The notes beneath the pieces are model-generated. The model worked only from the letters and a program-made list of their open reading frames with translations, searched no databases and was not told the DNA's origin. A stretch of DNA of 64,000 nt from Rufibacter radiotolerans (GTDB lineage Bacteria > Bacteroidota > Bacteroidia > Cytophagales > Hymenobacteraceae), in assembly GCF_001078055.1 (NCBI RefSeq), contig NZ_CP010777.1:1200408-1264407 (forward strand). The letters are read 5' to 3'. Below are positions 52,314 through 62,300 of the stretch, piece after piece. Position numbers and translations under genes: made by a program. The first letter of the stretch is position 1. Each line of letters opens with the position of its first letter.

Positions 52314-53039
52314 ATGCCACACCTACCGCACTACCGGCTTTACCCTTTAGGGGACTCTGCGCTGGTAGTGGAGTTTGGAAACCAGATTGCGCCCTCGGTT
52401 TTTGCCCGGGTGCAGGCTTTTTCTCGCTACTTAGCTACGCACCCTTTTCTGGGCATGGTGGAGCAGGTGCCGGCGTTCACTACCGTTACGGTGTATTATG
52501 ATCCTTTGCCTTGGTTCAAAGCAGGCGCGGCCTCTCCTTGCCAGGCAGTGGCGGAGGCTATAGAGCAGTTACTGCAAAACATCCTTCAGGATTTAGCGTT
52601 GTCCACGCCGCGCGTCAAAGAAATACCCGTCTGTTACGGCGGCGTTTATGGCCCGGATTTGCCATTTGTGGCCCAAACCAATGGCCTCACACCTGAAGAA
52701 GTAGTGGCCCTGCATACGGGCGGCGAGTACCTGGTGTACATGATCGGGTTTGCGCCTGGCTTCCCGTATTTGGGCGGCATGAGTGAGAAGATTTCGGCGC
52801 CCCGCAAAGCCACTCCGCGGGCAGCCATTCCGGCGGGGTCGTTGGGCATTGCCGGGGCCCAGACCGGTATTTACCCATTGGAGACGCCCGGCGGTTGGCA
52901 ACTGATTGGCCGCACCCCTATGGCACTTTTCAGGCCCCAGGAGGATTCGCCCAGTTTACTGAAAGCCGGAGACACGGTACGGTTCTATTCTATCACGGAA
53001 GAGCAATTTAAGCACTGGAAGGAGGAACATGAGTCTTAG
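52314..53039 (+). CDS. pxpB: 5-oxoprolinase subunit PxpB (KipI-type)
   Basis: 241 residues, the KipI/PxpB fold (carboxyltransferase-like domain 1). FAPGFPYLGGMSEKISAPRK and PAGSLGIAGAQTGIYPLETP are the diagnostic stretches. With PxpC and PxpA it forms the bacterial ATP-dependent 5-oxoprolinase, which opens pyroglutamate to glutamate. Its 3' end overlaps the pxpC start by 11 bp. In Bacillus the homologue KipI inhibits the sporulation kinase KinA, a role not expected here. Confidence 0.93.
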   Translation: MPHLPHYRLYPLGDSALVVEFGNQIAPSVFARVQAFSRYLATHPFLGMVEQVPAFTTVTVYYDPLPWFKAGAASPCQAVAEAIEQLLQNILQDLALSTPRVKEIPVCYGGVYGPDLPFVAQTNGLTPEEVVALHTGGEYLVYMIGFAPGFPYLGGMSEKISAPRKATPRAAIPAGSLGIAGAQTGIYPLETPGGWQLIGRTPMALFRPQEDSPSLLKAGDTVRFYSITEEQFKHWKEEHES

Positions 53040-54036
53040 GGTAGAAAAGCCGGGCCTCCTGACCACGGTGCAGGATCTTGGCCGCTGGGGCTTCCAGCAG
53101 GAAGGCGTGATTGTGAGCGGCGCCATGGATGCCCTGGCCCATAGAACGGCCAACCTGTTGGTAGGTAACCAAGAGTCGGCCGCCACGCTGGAGTTTACGC
53201 TGCTTGGCCCTTCGCTAAGGTTTGAGCAAGACCATCTTATCTCTCTTACCGGCGCTGCCTTTACTCCCAAAATCAATGGGAAAACTATTGCCTGTAATAG
53301 GATAGTTTTAGTGCGGAAAGGGGCGTTGTTGGAAATAGGGGCCGCTAAAAAGGGTTGCCGGGGTTACCTGGCCGTGGCCGGCGGCCTTCAGGTGCCCTTG
53401 GTGATGGGCAGCGCCTCTACCTATCTCAAAGCCGGGATTGGCGGCCTGAACGGGAAAGCGCTCATGGAAGGCGAGGTGGTGCCTTGTCTCTCTCTACCCT
53501 CAACAGAATTTCCTTATCTTGAGGTGCTGCAGAAGGCCGCCCAGAAATCTTCTTATGCCCAGGCCTTCTGGTATCCATCTCCTATGGCCTTATCCAAGAA
53601 GCAGGAAAACCAAGTAATTAGGGTGATGAAAGGACCTGAATATGATTGGTTCACCCCAGGAAGCCAAAACGCCTTTTGGACCCAACCCTTTAAAGTTACT
53701 GCCCAATCTGACCGCATGGGTTACCGGCTGGAAGGGCCTGTTTTAGGTCTGGTGCAAGAGCGGGAGTTGCTGTCCACGGCAGTCACCTTCGGGACGGTGC
53801 AGGTGCCGGCGCAGGGAAATCCCATTGTGCTGCTTGCTGATCATCAAACCACCGGAGGCTACCCCAGAATTGCCCAGGTCATTACCGCCGACTTTCCGGC
53901 GCTAGCCCAGTTGCCGCCCGGTCAAAAAATCCAGTGGCAGGAGGTAACAGTAGGCGAGGCTCAGACTTTATTCCTGGAGCAGGAGCAACACTTGGCGCGC
54001 CTGAAAACCTCGATTGCCTTAAAACTAAGAAAATGA
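53029..54036 (+). CDS. pxpC: 5-oxoprolinase subunit PxpC (KipA-type)
   Basis: 335 residues, biotin-dependent carboxyltransferase-like domain 2. [20 protein letters not shown] at the start, [17 protein letters not shown] and the later [18 protein letters not shown] are characteristic. It works with PxpB. It overlaps pxpB and pxpA by a few bases, so the three are translated together. Complete. Confidence 0.93.
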   Translation: MSLRVEKPGLLTTVQDLGRWGFQQEGVIVSGAMDALAHRTANLLVGNQESAATLEFTLLGPSLRFEQDHLISLTGAAFTPKINGKTIACNRIVLVRKGALLEIGAAKKGCRGYLAVAGGLQVPLVMGSASTYLKAGIGGLNGKALMEGEVVPCLSLPSTEFPYLEVLQKAAQKSSYAQAFWYPSPMALSKKQENQVIRVMKGPEYDWFTPGSQNAFWTQPFKVTAQSDRMGYRLEGPVLGLVQERELLSTAVTFGTVQVPAQGNPIVLLADHQTTGGYPRIAQVITADFPALAQLPPGQKIQWQEVTVGEAQTLFLEQEQHLARLKTSIALKLRK

Positions 54037-54806
54037 ACGAGCATACTACCGTAGACCTGAACTGCGATTTAGGCGAAAGCTTTGGCGCTTACCAGCTTGG
54101 CCATGATGAGGCTATTCTACCTTATGTAACCTCCGCGAACATCGCCTGCGGTTTTCATGCCGGTGACCCATCTGTCATGAAGAAAACGGTGCGTTTAGCC
54201 CTGGCGCAGAACGTAGCCATTGGCGCGCACCCCGGCTTCCCCGATCTGGTGGGCTTTGGTAGAAGGGACATGGCGGTCTCTCCTGAGGAAGTATATGACA
54301 TGGTGGTCTACCAAATAGGCGCACTCACCGCGTTTGTACAGGCAGAAGGAAGCCAACTGCACCATGTAAAACCCCATGGCGCATTGTACAACATGGCTGC
54401 GGTAAACCCTGGGCTCGCCGAAGCCATTGCCGAGGCCATTTACAAAGTCCAGCCTTCTTCCATACTGTATGGATTAGCTGGCAGCGAACTCATCCATGCC
54501 GGGCAAAGAATTGGCCTGCGGGTTGCACAGGAAGTCTTCGCGGATAGAACGTACCAGGCAAATGGCACCTTAACGCCGCGCAGATTTCCCAATGCCCTAA
54601 TCACCGACCAGCAAACAGCCGTCAATCAGGTCCTGCGCATGGTGAAAGAAGGCAAAGTGCAGACCCTCTACGGAAAGGATATCACCATACAGGCAGATAC
54701 CATTTGCCTGCACGGCGATGGCGCACACGCTCTGGAATTCGCGCGCAGTCTGCACCAGACCCTTACCCAGGAACGCATCACGCTCAAAGCCATGGACATT
54801 ATATGA
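54033..54806 (+). CDS. pxpA: 5-oxoprolinase subunit PxpA (LamB/YcsF family)
   Basis: 257 residues from ATG 54033, whose ATG overlaps the pxpC stop (ATGA). [20 protein letters not shown] and [20 protein letters not shown] are the YcsF signatures, and VKPHGALYN is conserved in the middle. It belongs to a polysaccharide-deacetylase-like barrel and supplies part of the oxoprolinase active site. The end overlaps the transporter ATG by the same ATGA arrangement. Confidence 0.93.
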   Translation: MNEHTTVDLNCDLGESFGAYQLGHDEAILPYVTSANIACGFHAGDPSVMKKTVRLALAQNVAIGAHPGFPDLVGFGRRDMAVSPEEVYDMVVYQIGALTAFVQAEGSQLHHVKPHGALYNMAAVNPGLAEAIAEAIYKVQPSSILYGLAGSELIHAGQRIGLRVAQEVFADRTYQANGTLTPRRFPNALITDQQTAVNQVLRMVKEGKVQTLYGKDITIQADTICLHGDGAHALEFARSLHQTLTQERITLKAMDII

Positions 54807-55993
54807 AGTCAACTAAAAACTGGAGTGTCCTGCTAGGGGCGGCTTTCCTAATGGCAACCTCGGCGGTAGGGCCTGGGTTTCTCACGCAAACCACGGTGTT
54901 CACGCAGAAGCTGGGTGCCAGTTTCGGGTTTGTGATACTGGTGTCCATTCTCCTGGATATTGTGGTGCAGTTGAATGTCTGGCGCGTGATAGCCGTCTCA
55001 GAGAAGCGCGCGCAGGAGATTGCCAACCTCGTCTTGCCTGGGCTGGGCGTGTTCATTTCCATTCTGATTGTCTTAGGCGGATTTGCCTTCAATATTGGAA
55101 ACGTGGGCGGGGCAGGGCTAGGCTTTCAAGTGCTGTTGGGCATTACGCCAGAGACAGGTGCCATCCTGGCCGCGCTTATGGCCATCGTCATCTTTCTGGT
55201 GCGGGAAGCAGGGAAGGTAATGGACCGCTTTGCCCAGGTCATGGGCCTGCTTATGATTCTGCTTATTATTTACGTGGCGGTGGTTTCGGCTCCACCACTG
55301 GGGGAGGCCGCTGTGAAAACCATTTTACCTGATCAACTGGATCTCATGGCCATTATTACGCTGGTGGGCGGGACCGTGGGTGGCTACATCACCTTTGCCG
55401 GCGGGCACCGGTTACTGGATGCCGGCATACGGGGAGAAGCGTCTTTACCCAGTGTCAATACCAGTGCCGTGTCTGGGATTACCATTGCCTCCATCATTAG
55501 GGTGTTTCTGTTCCTGGCCACCTTGGGTGTGGTAAGCAAAGGCCTGGCCCTGGATGAGGCGAATCCGCCGGCTTCGGTGTTTCAATTGGCGGCCGGGGCA
55601 GTGGGGTACAAGCTGTTCGGGTTGGTGATGCTGGCCGCGGCGGTGACGTCTATAGTAGGCTCTGCTTATACCTCCGTTTCGTTTCTAAAGTCTTTCCATT
55701 CGCGCATTGCCTCCAATGAGAAGTGGTTTATCATCGGGTTCATCGCCATTTCCACCATCATCTTTGTGTTGATTGGCAAACCCGTGCACCTCTTGATTTT
55801 AGCGGGCTCCCTTAATGGTTTGATCTTACCTATCACCTTGGCTACCATCTTGATCGCCGCCTATAGATTCAAGATTATAGGCACCTACAGACACCCGCTC
55901 TGGCTTGCAATCTTAGGAGTGATTGCAGTGTTGATGATGGCGTATATGGGAGGCGTGACCTTAGTAAATCAATTGCCGCAGTTGTTTGAGTAG
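54803..55993 (+). CDS. NRAMP-family transporter of the oxoprolinase operon
   Basis: 396 residues from ATG 54803, about 11 membrane helices, NRAMP-like fold ([20 protein letters not shown] in the first helix). It lacks the DPGN metal-binding motif expected of true Nramp manganese/iron carriers (here GPGFLTQT). Its ATG overlaps pxpA, and Bacillus ycsG, a relative, sits in the kip operon with the same genes. I infer that it imports 5-oxoproline or a related compound rather than metal. Complete in length. Confidence 0.85.
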   Translation: MKSTKNWSVLLGAAFLMATSAVGPGFLTQTTVFTQKLGASFGFVILVSILLDIVVQLNVWRVIAVSEKRAQEIANLVLPGLGVFISILIVLGGFAFNIGNVGGAGLGFQVLLGITPETGAILAALMAIVIFLVREAGKVMDRFAQVMGLLMILLIIYVAVVSAPPLGEAAVKTILPDQLDLMAIITLVGGTVGGYITFAGGHRLLDAGIRGEASLPSVNTSAVSGITIASIIRVFLFLATLGVVSKGLALDEANPPASVFQLAAGAVGYKLFGLVMLAAAVTSIVGSAYTSVSFLKSFHSRIASNEKWFIIGFIAISTIIFVLIGKPVHLLILAGSLNGLILPITLATILIAAYRFKIIGTYRHPLWLAILGVIAVLMMAYMGGVTLVNQLPQLFE

Positions 55994-56174
55994 CTGTTTG
56001 GAAATAGAGAATATCTCCTTGTTTTTTCACTGAAAAAGAGCTACTTATAGCTCACCTTTTGCCTTCCTGTATTATGAAGGAAAGGTAAGGCAAGCGTCTT
56101 TCGGTAATATAAAATCTGCACAGTTTTATGCTTCTTGTTCTCGTATATTAGTATAAGATTAAATTAGATAAATT

Positions 56175-56994
56175 ATGCTGGAGGCAACCTTAGCTTATAT
56201 CAACAACCACTTGGAAGAGAATATTACTCTGGAGGAATTGGCTGGTGTGACGGGGTATTCGCCTTACTACCTTCACCGTAAGTTAAAGGAAGAGTTGGAG
56301 GAGCCTATTGGCAATTTCATCATTAGGCAACGGGTACAGACGGCAGCCTACCTGCTCTGTTTTACAAGCTTATCTGTTACAGATATCAGGCTATTGGTGG
56401 GCTATGAAAACGATAGCGCCTTTAGCAGGATATTTAAGAAAATTAAAGGCGCAAGCCCCAGGGTATTCAGGAAAAACCAAAGGCTGCACGCTGCTGGCAT
56501 TACCACAGAAAGATACCTGTCCCTGAAGTGCGAAGTGGTACGACTGCCGGAGCAACAGGCGGTTTTGTTTCCTTGCATTGGTAACTATTTTTCCAGGGAC
56601 ATTTACAAAGTATGGGATAAAGTAGCCTCCTTTCTTGAAGAACAGTACTTGGCACCAGAGCAATGTACCTTTTACAGCGTTTTTTATGATTGCCAGAGCA
56701 TCAGCCCTGAAAGTGTTTGCCGTTATGATGCCGCCATTGTAAGCAAAAAAAGCCTCTTCTTTATCGGTTAGTAAAAACTTTGTTTCCTCGCTGCCGGCTG
56801 GCAAGTTTGCCAAGTATAAGTTCTGTTGCCCAGTGGCAGAATATGAACAGATATCTAAACTAGTCAATGAACACCTTTTCTGTGAAATGAAATTGAAACA
56901 CAGGGAAAGCGTTTCGTATTTTAAGTATTACAAATTACCCACGCCGGCCTCTCTTGACAACCTGTTTGTTGAATGGTACCTACCTGTTCATTAG
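56175..56994 (+). pseudogene. AraC-family regulator with GyrI-like effector domain, broken by one-base insertion
   Basis: The first frame (56175-56771) gives an AraC helix-turn-helix (ITLEELAGVTGYSPYYLHRK, FSRIFKKIKGASPRVFRK) and the start of a GyrI-like domain. It ends at a premature TAG just after a run of seven A (56745-56751). If the run had six A, the frame continues through SKKASSLSVSKNFVSS to a normal GyrI-like end (LFVEWYLPVH, stop 56992-56994), which fits the domain. The gene is therefore disrupted by one extra A, or the A count is a sequencing error. The original regulator would bind DNA as AraC and sense small ligands through GyrI-like folding. Confidence 0.8.
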
Positions 56995-57179
56995 CTATAT
57001 TTATACTTATCTAGCTTTGGTTCCGCTTTTTACAAAAAGCTATCGTTTCAATGAAGCCATTTCCTGCCTCTTTTTCAGAAATCAAATACAAAACATAAGC
57101 ACGCCTCTAACTTAACCCTTCCTGTAAGCCCAACCCGCCTTTCTGGGTGCTGTTTCTTTTCTTCCACTATTCCTGATTG

Positions 57180-57212
57180 AAAGACCTTTTTGCAAAGGTC
57201 TTTTCTGTTTTT
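57180..57212 (+). terminator. Intrinsic terminator after the AraC-type gene
   Basis: AAAGACCTT and AAGGTCTTT with a short T-rich loop, followed by TTCTGTTTTT. It lies about 185 bp after the regulator end. The rest of 56995-57361 has only the -7 box at 57285. Confidence 0.6.
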
Positions 57213-57284
57213 GGGCCTCCCTTAGGCAATACACTCATTTGTTTGGACAGCAAGATCTGCACATTATATCCCCCGCATCTCCTA

Positions 57285-57292
57285 TACCTTTG
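57285..57292 (+). promoter_or_regulatory. -7 box for the DUF4386 gene
   Basis: TACCTTTG, exact TAnnTTTG, 70 bp before ATG 57362. No TTG at the correct distance. Confidence 0.4.
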
Positions 57293-57361
57293 AATCAGTT
57301 AGTAAGAGCTTGATAAACAGGGTGTTTTAAGAATTATTTATAACCACTTAAACTCAAGAAT

Positions 57362-58033
57362 ATGGAAAATAGAATTATTATCTGCCTGGGCACTATTGGG
57401 TTGGCCGGGTTTGTATTTGCCTTTGGGGATCTCCTGATTCCGCAGGAAAACGTGATTTTGGAAGCCGCCTCAAGGCCTGAAGAGTTTTCAAGATTGGTAA
57501 CGTCACCGGAATATTCTATTTGGGCCCTGCGTGGCTTTGTGGGCGTAACCATGGAGATGATAGGTACCATTGGCTTATACCTGTACCTCCAAAACACCAA
57601 AGCAGAACGGTTAGCTTTTTATGGTCTGCTGCTAACCCTGGTTCACCAACTCCTGGGCATTGGTGTCTTTTCCATTGCCTATTTCCTTTTTCCTGCCGCC
57701 GGTGAATTATTCCTGATGGGGCAGACGGGAGTTATTAAGTACGTCACCATGGGTGGAGCCTTACAAAACTTCATGGGCCTATCGCTTATGAGCACCTTGC
57801 TTGGTTTGGCGGTCATGGCGCTAGCTGTCTGGAAGTCTAGGGCATTACCTAAATGGTCAGGCTGGCTGGCTTTTCTAGGCTTTGCTATGATTCCTTTGCC
57901 TGGTGTGGCGCTGCAATTTTTTACCAACCTCCTGTGGGGAGCGGCCTACTTCTGGATGGCCTATGGCGTCTACAAGAACCATACGCACCTTTCCGACTCT
58001 GAAACATCCGTGGCTAAGCAATTGGTGGCTTAA
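57362..58033 (+). CDS. DUF4386-family integral membrane protein
   Basis: 223 residues, about six hydrophobic helices: IICLGTIGLAGFVFAFGDLL near the start, SIWALRGFVGVTMEMIGTIG, LLGLAVMALAVWKSRALP and LLWGAAYFWMAYGVY near the end. The pattern fits DUF4386 or related small membrane proteins of unknown function. It precedes the SnoaL-like gene by 78 bp on the same strand and probably shares its transcript. Confidence 0.75.
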   Translation: MENRIIICLGTIGLAGFVFAFGDLLIPQENVILEAASRPEEFSRLVTSPEYSIWALRGFVGVTMEMIGTIGLYLYLQNTKAERLAFYGLLLTLVHQLLGIGVFSIAYFLFPAAGELFLMGQTGVIKYVTMGGALQNFMGLSLMSTLLGLAVMALAVWKSRALPKWSGWLAFLGFAMIPLPGVALQFFTNLLWGAAYFWMAYGVYKNHTHLSDSETSVAKQLVA

Positions 58034-58111
58034 AAATCTGGCCATACAATGCTTTCTTTACTTGAAGAGGAAATAAAGGATTACTGTCTTTAATAACCTA
58101 AAAATATAACC

Positions 58112-58546
58112 ATGGAAAAAGAAAGAATAGTCCTGGAGACCAGTCTGCAAGAGCAGAATAAAGATATTGTACATCAATACGCAAGCGCCTTTAACCAAGG
58201 TAACCTTGACGCTTTAGTCAAACTCTTTGCACCAGAAGCAGAGATTCAGGGTGTGTTTGGAAAGGCTCAGATGGAAAAGGCAGTGACTGTATGGCGCCAG
58301 TTAATAGACGGATTGGGGATGCAATTAATCATTGAAGAGATAATAGCGGAGGGTAATGTTGTTTCTGTTAGGTACACCGAGCGTGGCACCTTTAAAGGTA
58401 TATTTATGGGCCATGCACCAACTGGAAAGTCTTATGAGATAGTAGCGATGGAGTGGTTTAAGATTGTTAATGGTAAAATACAGCAGAGATGGGGAGCAAG
58501 AGACCATGTCGCGCAGGCTCGCCAGATTGGGCTACCGCTAACCTAA
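58112..58546 (+). CDS. SnoaL-like (NTF2-fold) protein
   Basis: 144 residues. The fold start NKDIVHQYASAFNQGNLDAL (about 16-35), the central ERGTFKGIFMGHAPTGKSYE and the final EWFKIVNGKIQQRWGARDHV block match SnoaL-like ester cyclase or polyketide-cyclase relatives. These small cytosolic proteins act on unknown or varied small molecules. It is the last gene of the pair, and a strong long hairpin lies about 100 bp past its end. Confidence 0.85.
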   Translation: MEKERIVLETSLQEQNKDIVHQYASAFNQGNLDALVKLFAPEAEIQGVFGKAQMEKAVTVWRQLIDGLGMQLIIEEIIAEGNVVSVRYTERGTFKGIFMGHAPTGKSYEIVAMEWFKIVNGKIQQRWGARDHVAQARQIGLPLT

Positions 58547-58642
58547 GTTTTGAAAGCAGTTGTGTGCCTTAATGTAAGCGCCTGGTGTGCGATTAACGCA
58601 TCTCTTATATAGGTAGGAAGTTCACCAGCTCCTTTTAGAATA

Positions 58643-58700
58643 TATACTTGAAATTAAAAAGCCGCTCATCTACATGAGCGGCTTTTTAATTTCAAGTATA
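58643..58700. terminator. 27 bp perfect hairpin, bidirectional terminator
   Basis: Arms of 27 bp with no mismatch and a CTAC loop (58670-58673). The inner part is AAAAAGCCGCTCAT and ATGAGCGGCTTTTT, and outer A/T-rich parts extend it beyond usual terminators. It lies between convergent genes. Confidence 0.85.
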
Positions 58701-58768
58701 GCTTTTAGAGTAGCTATTTCGCTATTTAAAAGTGTTTATTAGCAATTATAGATTTAGGAATGGTTTTT

Positions 58769-58808
58769 CTGTTTTTAGACTGTTTTCTCAGAATTAAGCT
58801 AAAAACGA
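58769..58808. repeat. Decayed dispersed palindrome, copy 16
   Basis: CTGTTTTTAGACTGTTTTC against AGAATTAAGCTAAAAACGAGG: outer steps are kept and the inner pairing is mostly lost. It lies 7 bp past the lipoprotein gene. Confidence 0.45.
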
Positions 58809-58815
58809 GGGAGCT

Positions 58816-59211
58816 TTAGAAAGATGCCAGTTCCTTAATGCCCGTATTAAAATGATTCCCGGAGAGCGTGGTCTCTGTGGAGGTAGCCAATTGGCCATCT
58901 ACATAAATGGCCAGCTTAATCTTGGCAGAAGTAGGGGTATTAACCCAGGTGGCTGGTGGGTACACCGTAACCGCGGCTATAGTGGGGTTACCAACACCTT
59001 CCTCAGCTGGCATGCTGACTGATTTAGACCATGTGGTGCCGTTTATGGTTTCCGTGGCTTCATCATTTGAGGTAACAGCGTAACTAAACCTGTATTGGTC
59101 TGCCTTGTCTGAGGTAAACTCATATTTGACTTGGTGCATTTCGGGATCCTCCTCACAAGACGATGCTATGACAGAAATAACCAATAATAGAAGTGATAAA
59201 AGTTTTCTCAT
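58816..59211 (-). CDS. Small lipoprotein of unknown function
   Basis: 131 residues. A signal peptide (MRKLLSLLLLVISVIASSCE) has the lipobox IASSC with lipidated Cys19, after which EEDPEMHQVKYEFTSDKADQ begins. The rest is a beta-sandwich-like sequence with few conserved motifs (YRFSYAVTSNDE, KIKLAIYVDGQLA). It is probably anchored at the outer membrane facing the periplasm. Family unknown to me. It is downstream of nothing on its strand, with terminators on both sides. Confidence 0.75.
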   Translation of the reverse strand: MRKLLSLLLLVISVIASSCEEDPEMHQVKYEFTSDKADQYRFSYAVTSNDEATETINGTTWSKSVSMPAEEGVGNPTIAAVTVYPPATWVNTPTSAKIKLAIYVDGQLATSTETTLSGNHFNTGIKELASF

Positions 59212-59309
59212 AATTTTTGGAATGTTTGCTGTAAGATATTGAATTATACTAATTTATATATAGTCTGGTTGAAGTCTTAAGAATTATTTCCATCAATACC
59301 AGATAATAG

Positions 59310-59340
59310 AAAAGGCCTGAGAATATCTCAGGCCTTTTTT
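59310..59340. terminator. Terminator between lipoprotein and S41 genes
   Basis: AAAAGGCCTGAGA and a near-complement CTCAGGCCTTTTTT with a short loop. It closes the S41 gene on the minus strand. Confidence 0.75.
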
Positions 59341-59373
59341 ATTATCTGCAGTAAAGAGTAGTGCGTCTTGTAT

Positions 59374-62300
59374 CTATTTTACTTCTTTCAAGAGCTCTTG
59401 CACGGCTACCTCCAATTGCTGGTCTTTGCCTTTGCCTACCAATTCATACTCATTGCGCACTTTCACGTCTGGTTCGGTCTGCAGGTTTTCCAGGTAGCGG
59501 CCTTGCACGTCTTTCACGCCCAGCGGCGGAACGCCCCAGCGTACGCTGTTGTCCTGCAAGGACTCCCAGCCGGCAAAAGTACAGGTGCCCGGTACGGGCA
59601 TACCCACCAGTTTACCCAGCTTCAGGTCTGAGTAACTGAACGCGAAGCAGTGGCCGTCTGAGTAGTTGGCTTCGTTGGCCAGGGCAATGCTGGGCTTGGT
59701 CCACCTAAAAGAGGGTTCAATGCCTGTGGAGCGGTTGTCTGTGGTATAGTTCAGGAACATTTTTCCGCTCAGGAACATGGCCAGGTCCGCTACCAGGTCC
59801 CCGCCGCCGTTGTTGCGGGAGTCTACTACCATGCCTTTGCGGTTGGCGTACTTGCCCATCACTTCTTCATACACGGTACGGTAACTTGGGTCATTCATGC
59901 TGGGTATGTGCACGTAGCCTAGTTGGCCGTTGCTCAAGCGGTCTACCTCCTCAGCATTGCGGCGCACCCAGCGCTTGTAGAGCAGGGTATTTTCTTCGCC
60001 GCTGGAAATTGGTTTAATGGTAAGGTCTCTCCGTTTTTTGGTGGCAGGATCATAGATGGTGAGCAGCGTGTTCTTGCCGGCTTTGCGGTTTAAAAACTGC
60101 GCGTAGTCTTTTTCAGGTGTTAGGGCCTCGCCGTCAATTTTCTCAATCACCATACCAGGCTTCACGTTCAGGCCTGCCTTCTGTAACGGACCTTCCAGAA
60201 TCACCTCATCTATCTTCATGCCGTTGCCGGTGTGGGTCTGGTCAAAGAAGATACCCAGAGAGGCCGTAGCGTCTGCGTTGGTGGGAACGTTAGAGTAGCT
60301 GGAGCCGGAGTGCGACACGTTCAATTCACCCAACAATTCGCTCAGGAGCTCAGAGAACTCATAGTTGTTGCTGATGTGCGGCAGGTACCGGTCATAGTCC
60401 GGACGGAGGGCCTCCCAGTTGGCGCCGTGGAAACCGGCGGTGTAGAAGGTTTTCTGTGTGCGGCGCCACACGTGGTCCAGCATGAAGGCCCGCTCAGCAG
60501 CCACGTTCAGGTTCATGTCGCCACTGATGGCCACAGCTTCCTGTTTGTTGGCGGCAGGGTCCAGCTTGATCACCTTACCGTCGGCCAGCAGGAAAATGTT
60601 CTTCAGGTCTTTGTCCCAATCCATGCTGGCGCGATTAGCGTTAAGCGTCACGGCCATCTTGGTTTCCTTGGTGCGCAGGTTGGTGCTCCAGAGGTTGAAG
60701 CCTTTCTCAAACTTGGCCAGGTAATACAGGGTCTCGCCGTCTTTTGACACTAGCGCGTCTGAGAGGGTAGAGGAGTGCAGCGTCAGGCGGGCCTTGCGGG
60801 TTTTCAGGCCTTCCCAGTCAATTGGCAGAGAGACAGGCTCTTCCTTCTTCTTTTTGTCTTTGTCTTTCTCCTTTTGTTTTTCCTTTTCTTTGACGGCTTT
60901 CTCATCGGCCTCCTTGATAAGGGCGTAGTCTTCCTTGCTCAGCCTGAACTTGTCAAACGCCTCCTGGGTCAGGAACATGGCGTAGATATCTGACTGCGAC
61001 CCGCCGCTGTTGGCCTGGGCGCGCATTCCCTCGCGGGTGCTGTGCCAGATAAGCATTTTGCCGCCCATCATCCACTGGGGCTGAGAATCCTGGTAGCCGC
61101 TCTCCGTGAGGTTGATTTTCTTGCCTTTTCCGTCAACGGCGATTATGCCTACCTCGCCGTTGGCGAACCCTGGCTCAGAGAACTCAAATGAAAGCCACTT
61201 GCTGTCTGGGCTCCAGGTAAAGTACTGGTCGTTCTCGCGCATGGAGAACAATTCATTGGTTGTCAACAAGGCCCGAACCTGTTTGCTGGCCAGGTTATAG
61301 ACCTTAAGGATGATGCGGTCTTCCACAAAAGCCACCTCTTTGCCGTCTGGCGAGAATTGCGGCTGGTAATTGTCTTTGCCGTTGTCAATAAGGGCGGTCT
61401 CTTTTACTAGCGTGGAGGCATAGAAATAAGGCTCTTCCTTGCGTTCCATCTGGGCCTGCATGATCTTCCAGCCTTTGCCGCGCTCGCTGGCGTACAGCAA
61501 CGACTTGCCGTCTGGCGAGAAACTCACGTTGCGCTCCTGCTCCGGGGTGTTGGTGATGCGCTTGGTAGCGGTGCCTTCTACCGCCGAGACAAACACTTCG
61601 CCTCTGTAGATGAAGGCGATCTCTTTGCCGTTAGGCGACACGGCCAGGTCCTGTACGCCGGTTCCGGCCACAGGTACAATGCGCTCGTTGTTGGTTTTGG
61701 CATCGGCGGCAATGGTGAGGTTCACTTTCTGCGGCTCACCGTTGGGAGCCTTGGTGTAAAGCTCGCCGTCAAAGCTGAAGCACAGCAAGCCGTTGTTGGC
61801 CGCCGTTAAGAAACGCACCGGGTGCTTGGTGAATTTGGTGACCTGCGTACCGGCCGCGGAGGGCTGATCTGCCGCCATGCGGTGTACATTGAATGTGCCG
61901 CTGGCCTCACTCAGGTAATAAATAGTCTTGCCATTGTCGGCATACACGGGAGTGCGGTCTTCGCCGGCGTAGTTGGTGAGTTGGGTATGCTTGCCGCTTT
62001 TAAGGTCCAGTTTCCAGAGGTCGCGGGCCACGGAAGAAACGTGGTGTTTGCGCCACTGGTTCTCGCCACCTTTCTTGTCCTGGTAAATCAGGCTTTGGCC
62101 GTCTGGACTCAGTTGCACTTCCTCAGCGGGAGTGGTGAGTACCTGCTGCACACGTCCACCGCTCAGGGCTACCTTGTACAGTTCGGGCTGGTAAAACGCA
62201 GGGTACTGGCGGTTACTGGCCGCATCAAGCCGGGCTGACCCGAAATAGACCGTCTTCCCGTCCGGGGCAATGTCATAGGGTAACTCGTTGCTGGAGTGGA

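Noticed and set aside
54704..54802. Earlier start for the NRAMP-like transporter overlapping pxpA
   Set aside because: The upstream part is translated in pxpA's frame and gives no membrane or signal sequence. ATG 54803 overlaps the stop in the usual ATGA manner.
56745..56751. Programmed ribosomal frameshift at the seven-A run of the AraC gene
   Set aside because: A +1 shift would be needed. Known A-run slippage favours -1, and no stimulatory structure is visible. Insertion or a sequencing error is simpler.
56175..56771. Complete 198-residue AraC-family regulator
   Set aside because: The natural domain continues beyond the stop in the next frame, so the intact protein would be about 272 residues.
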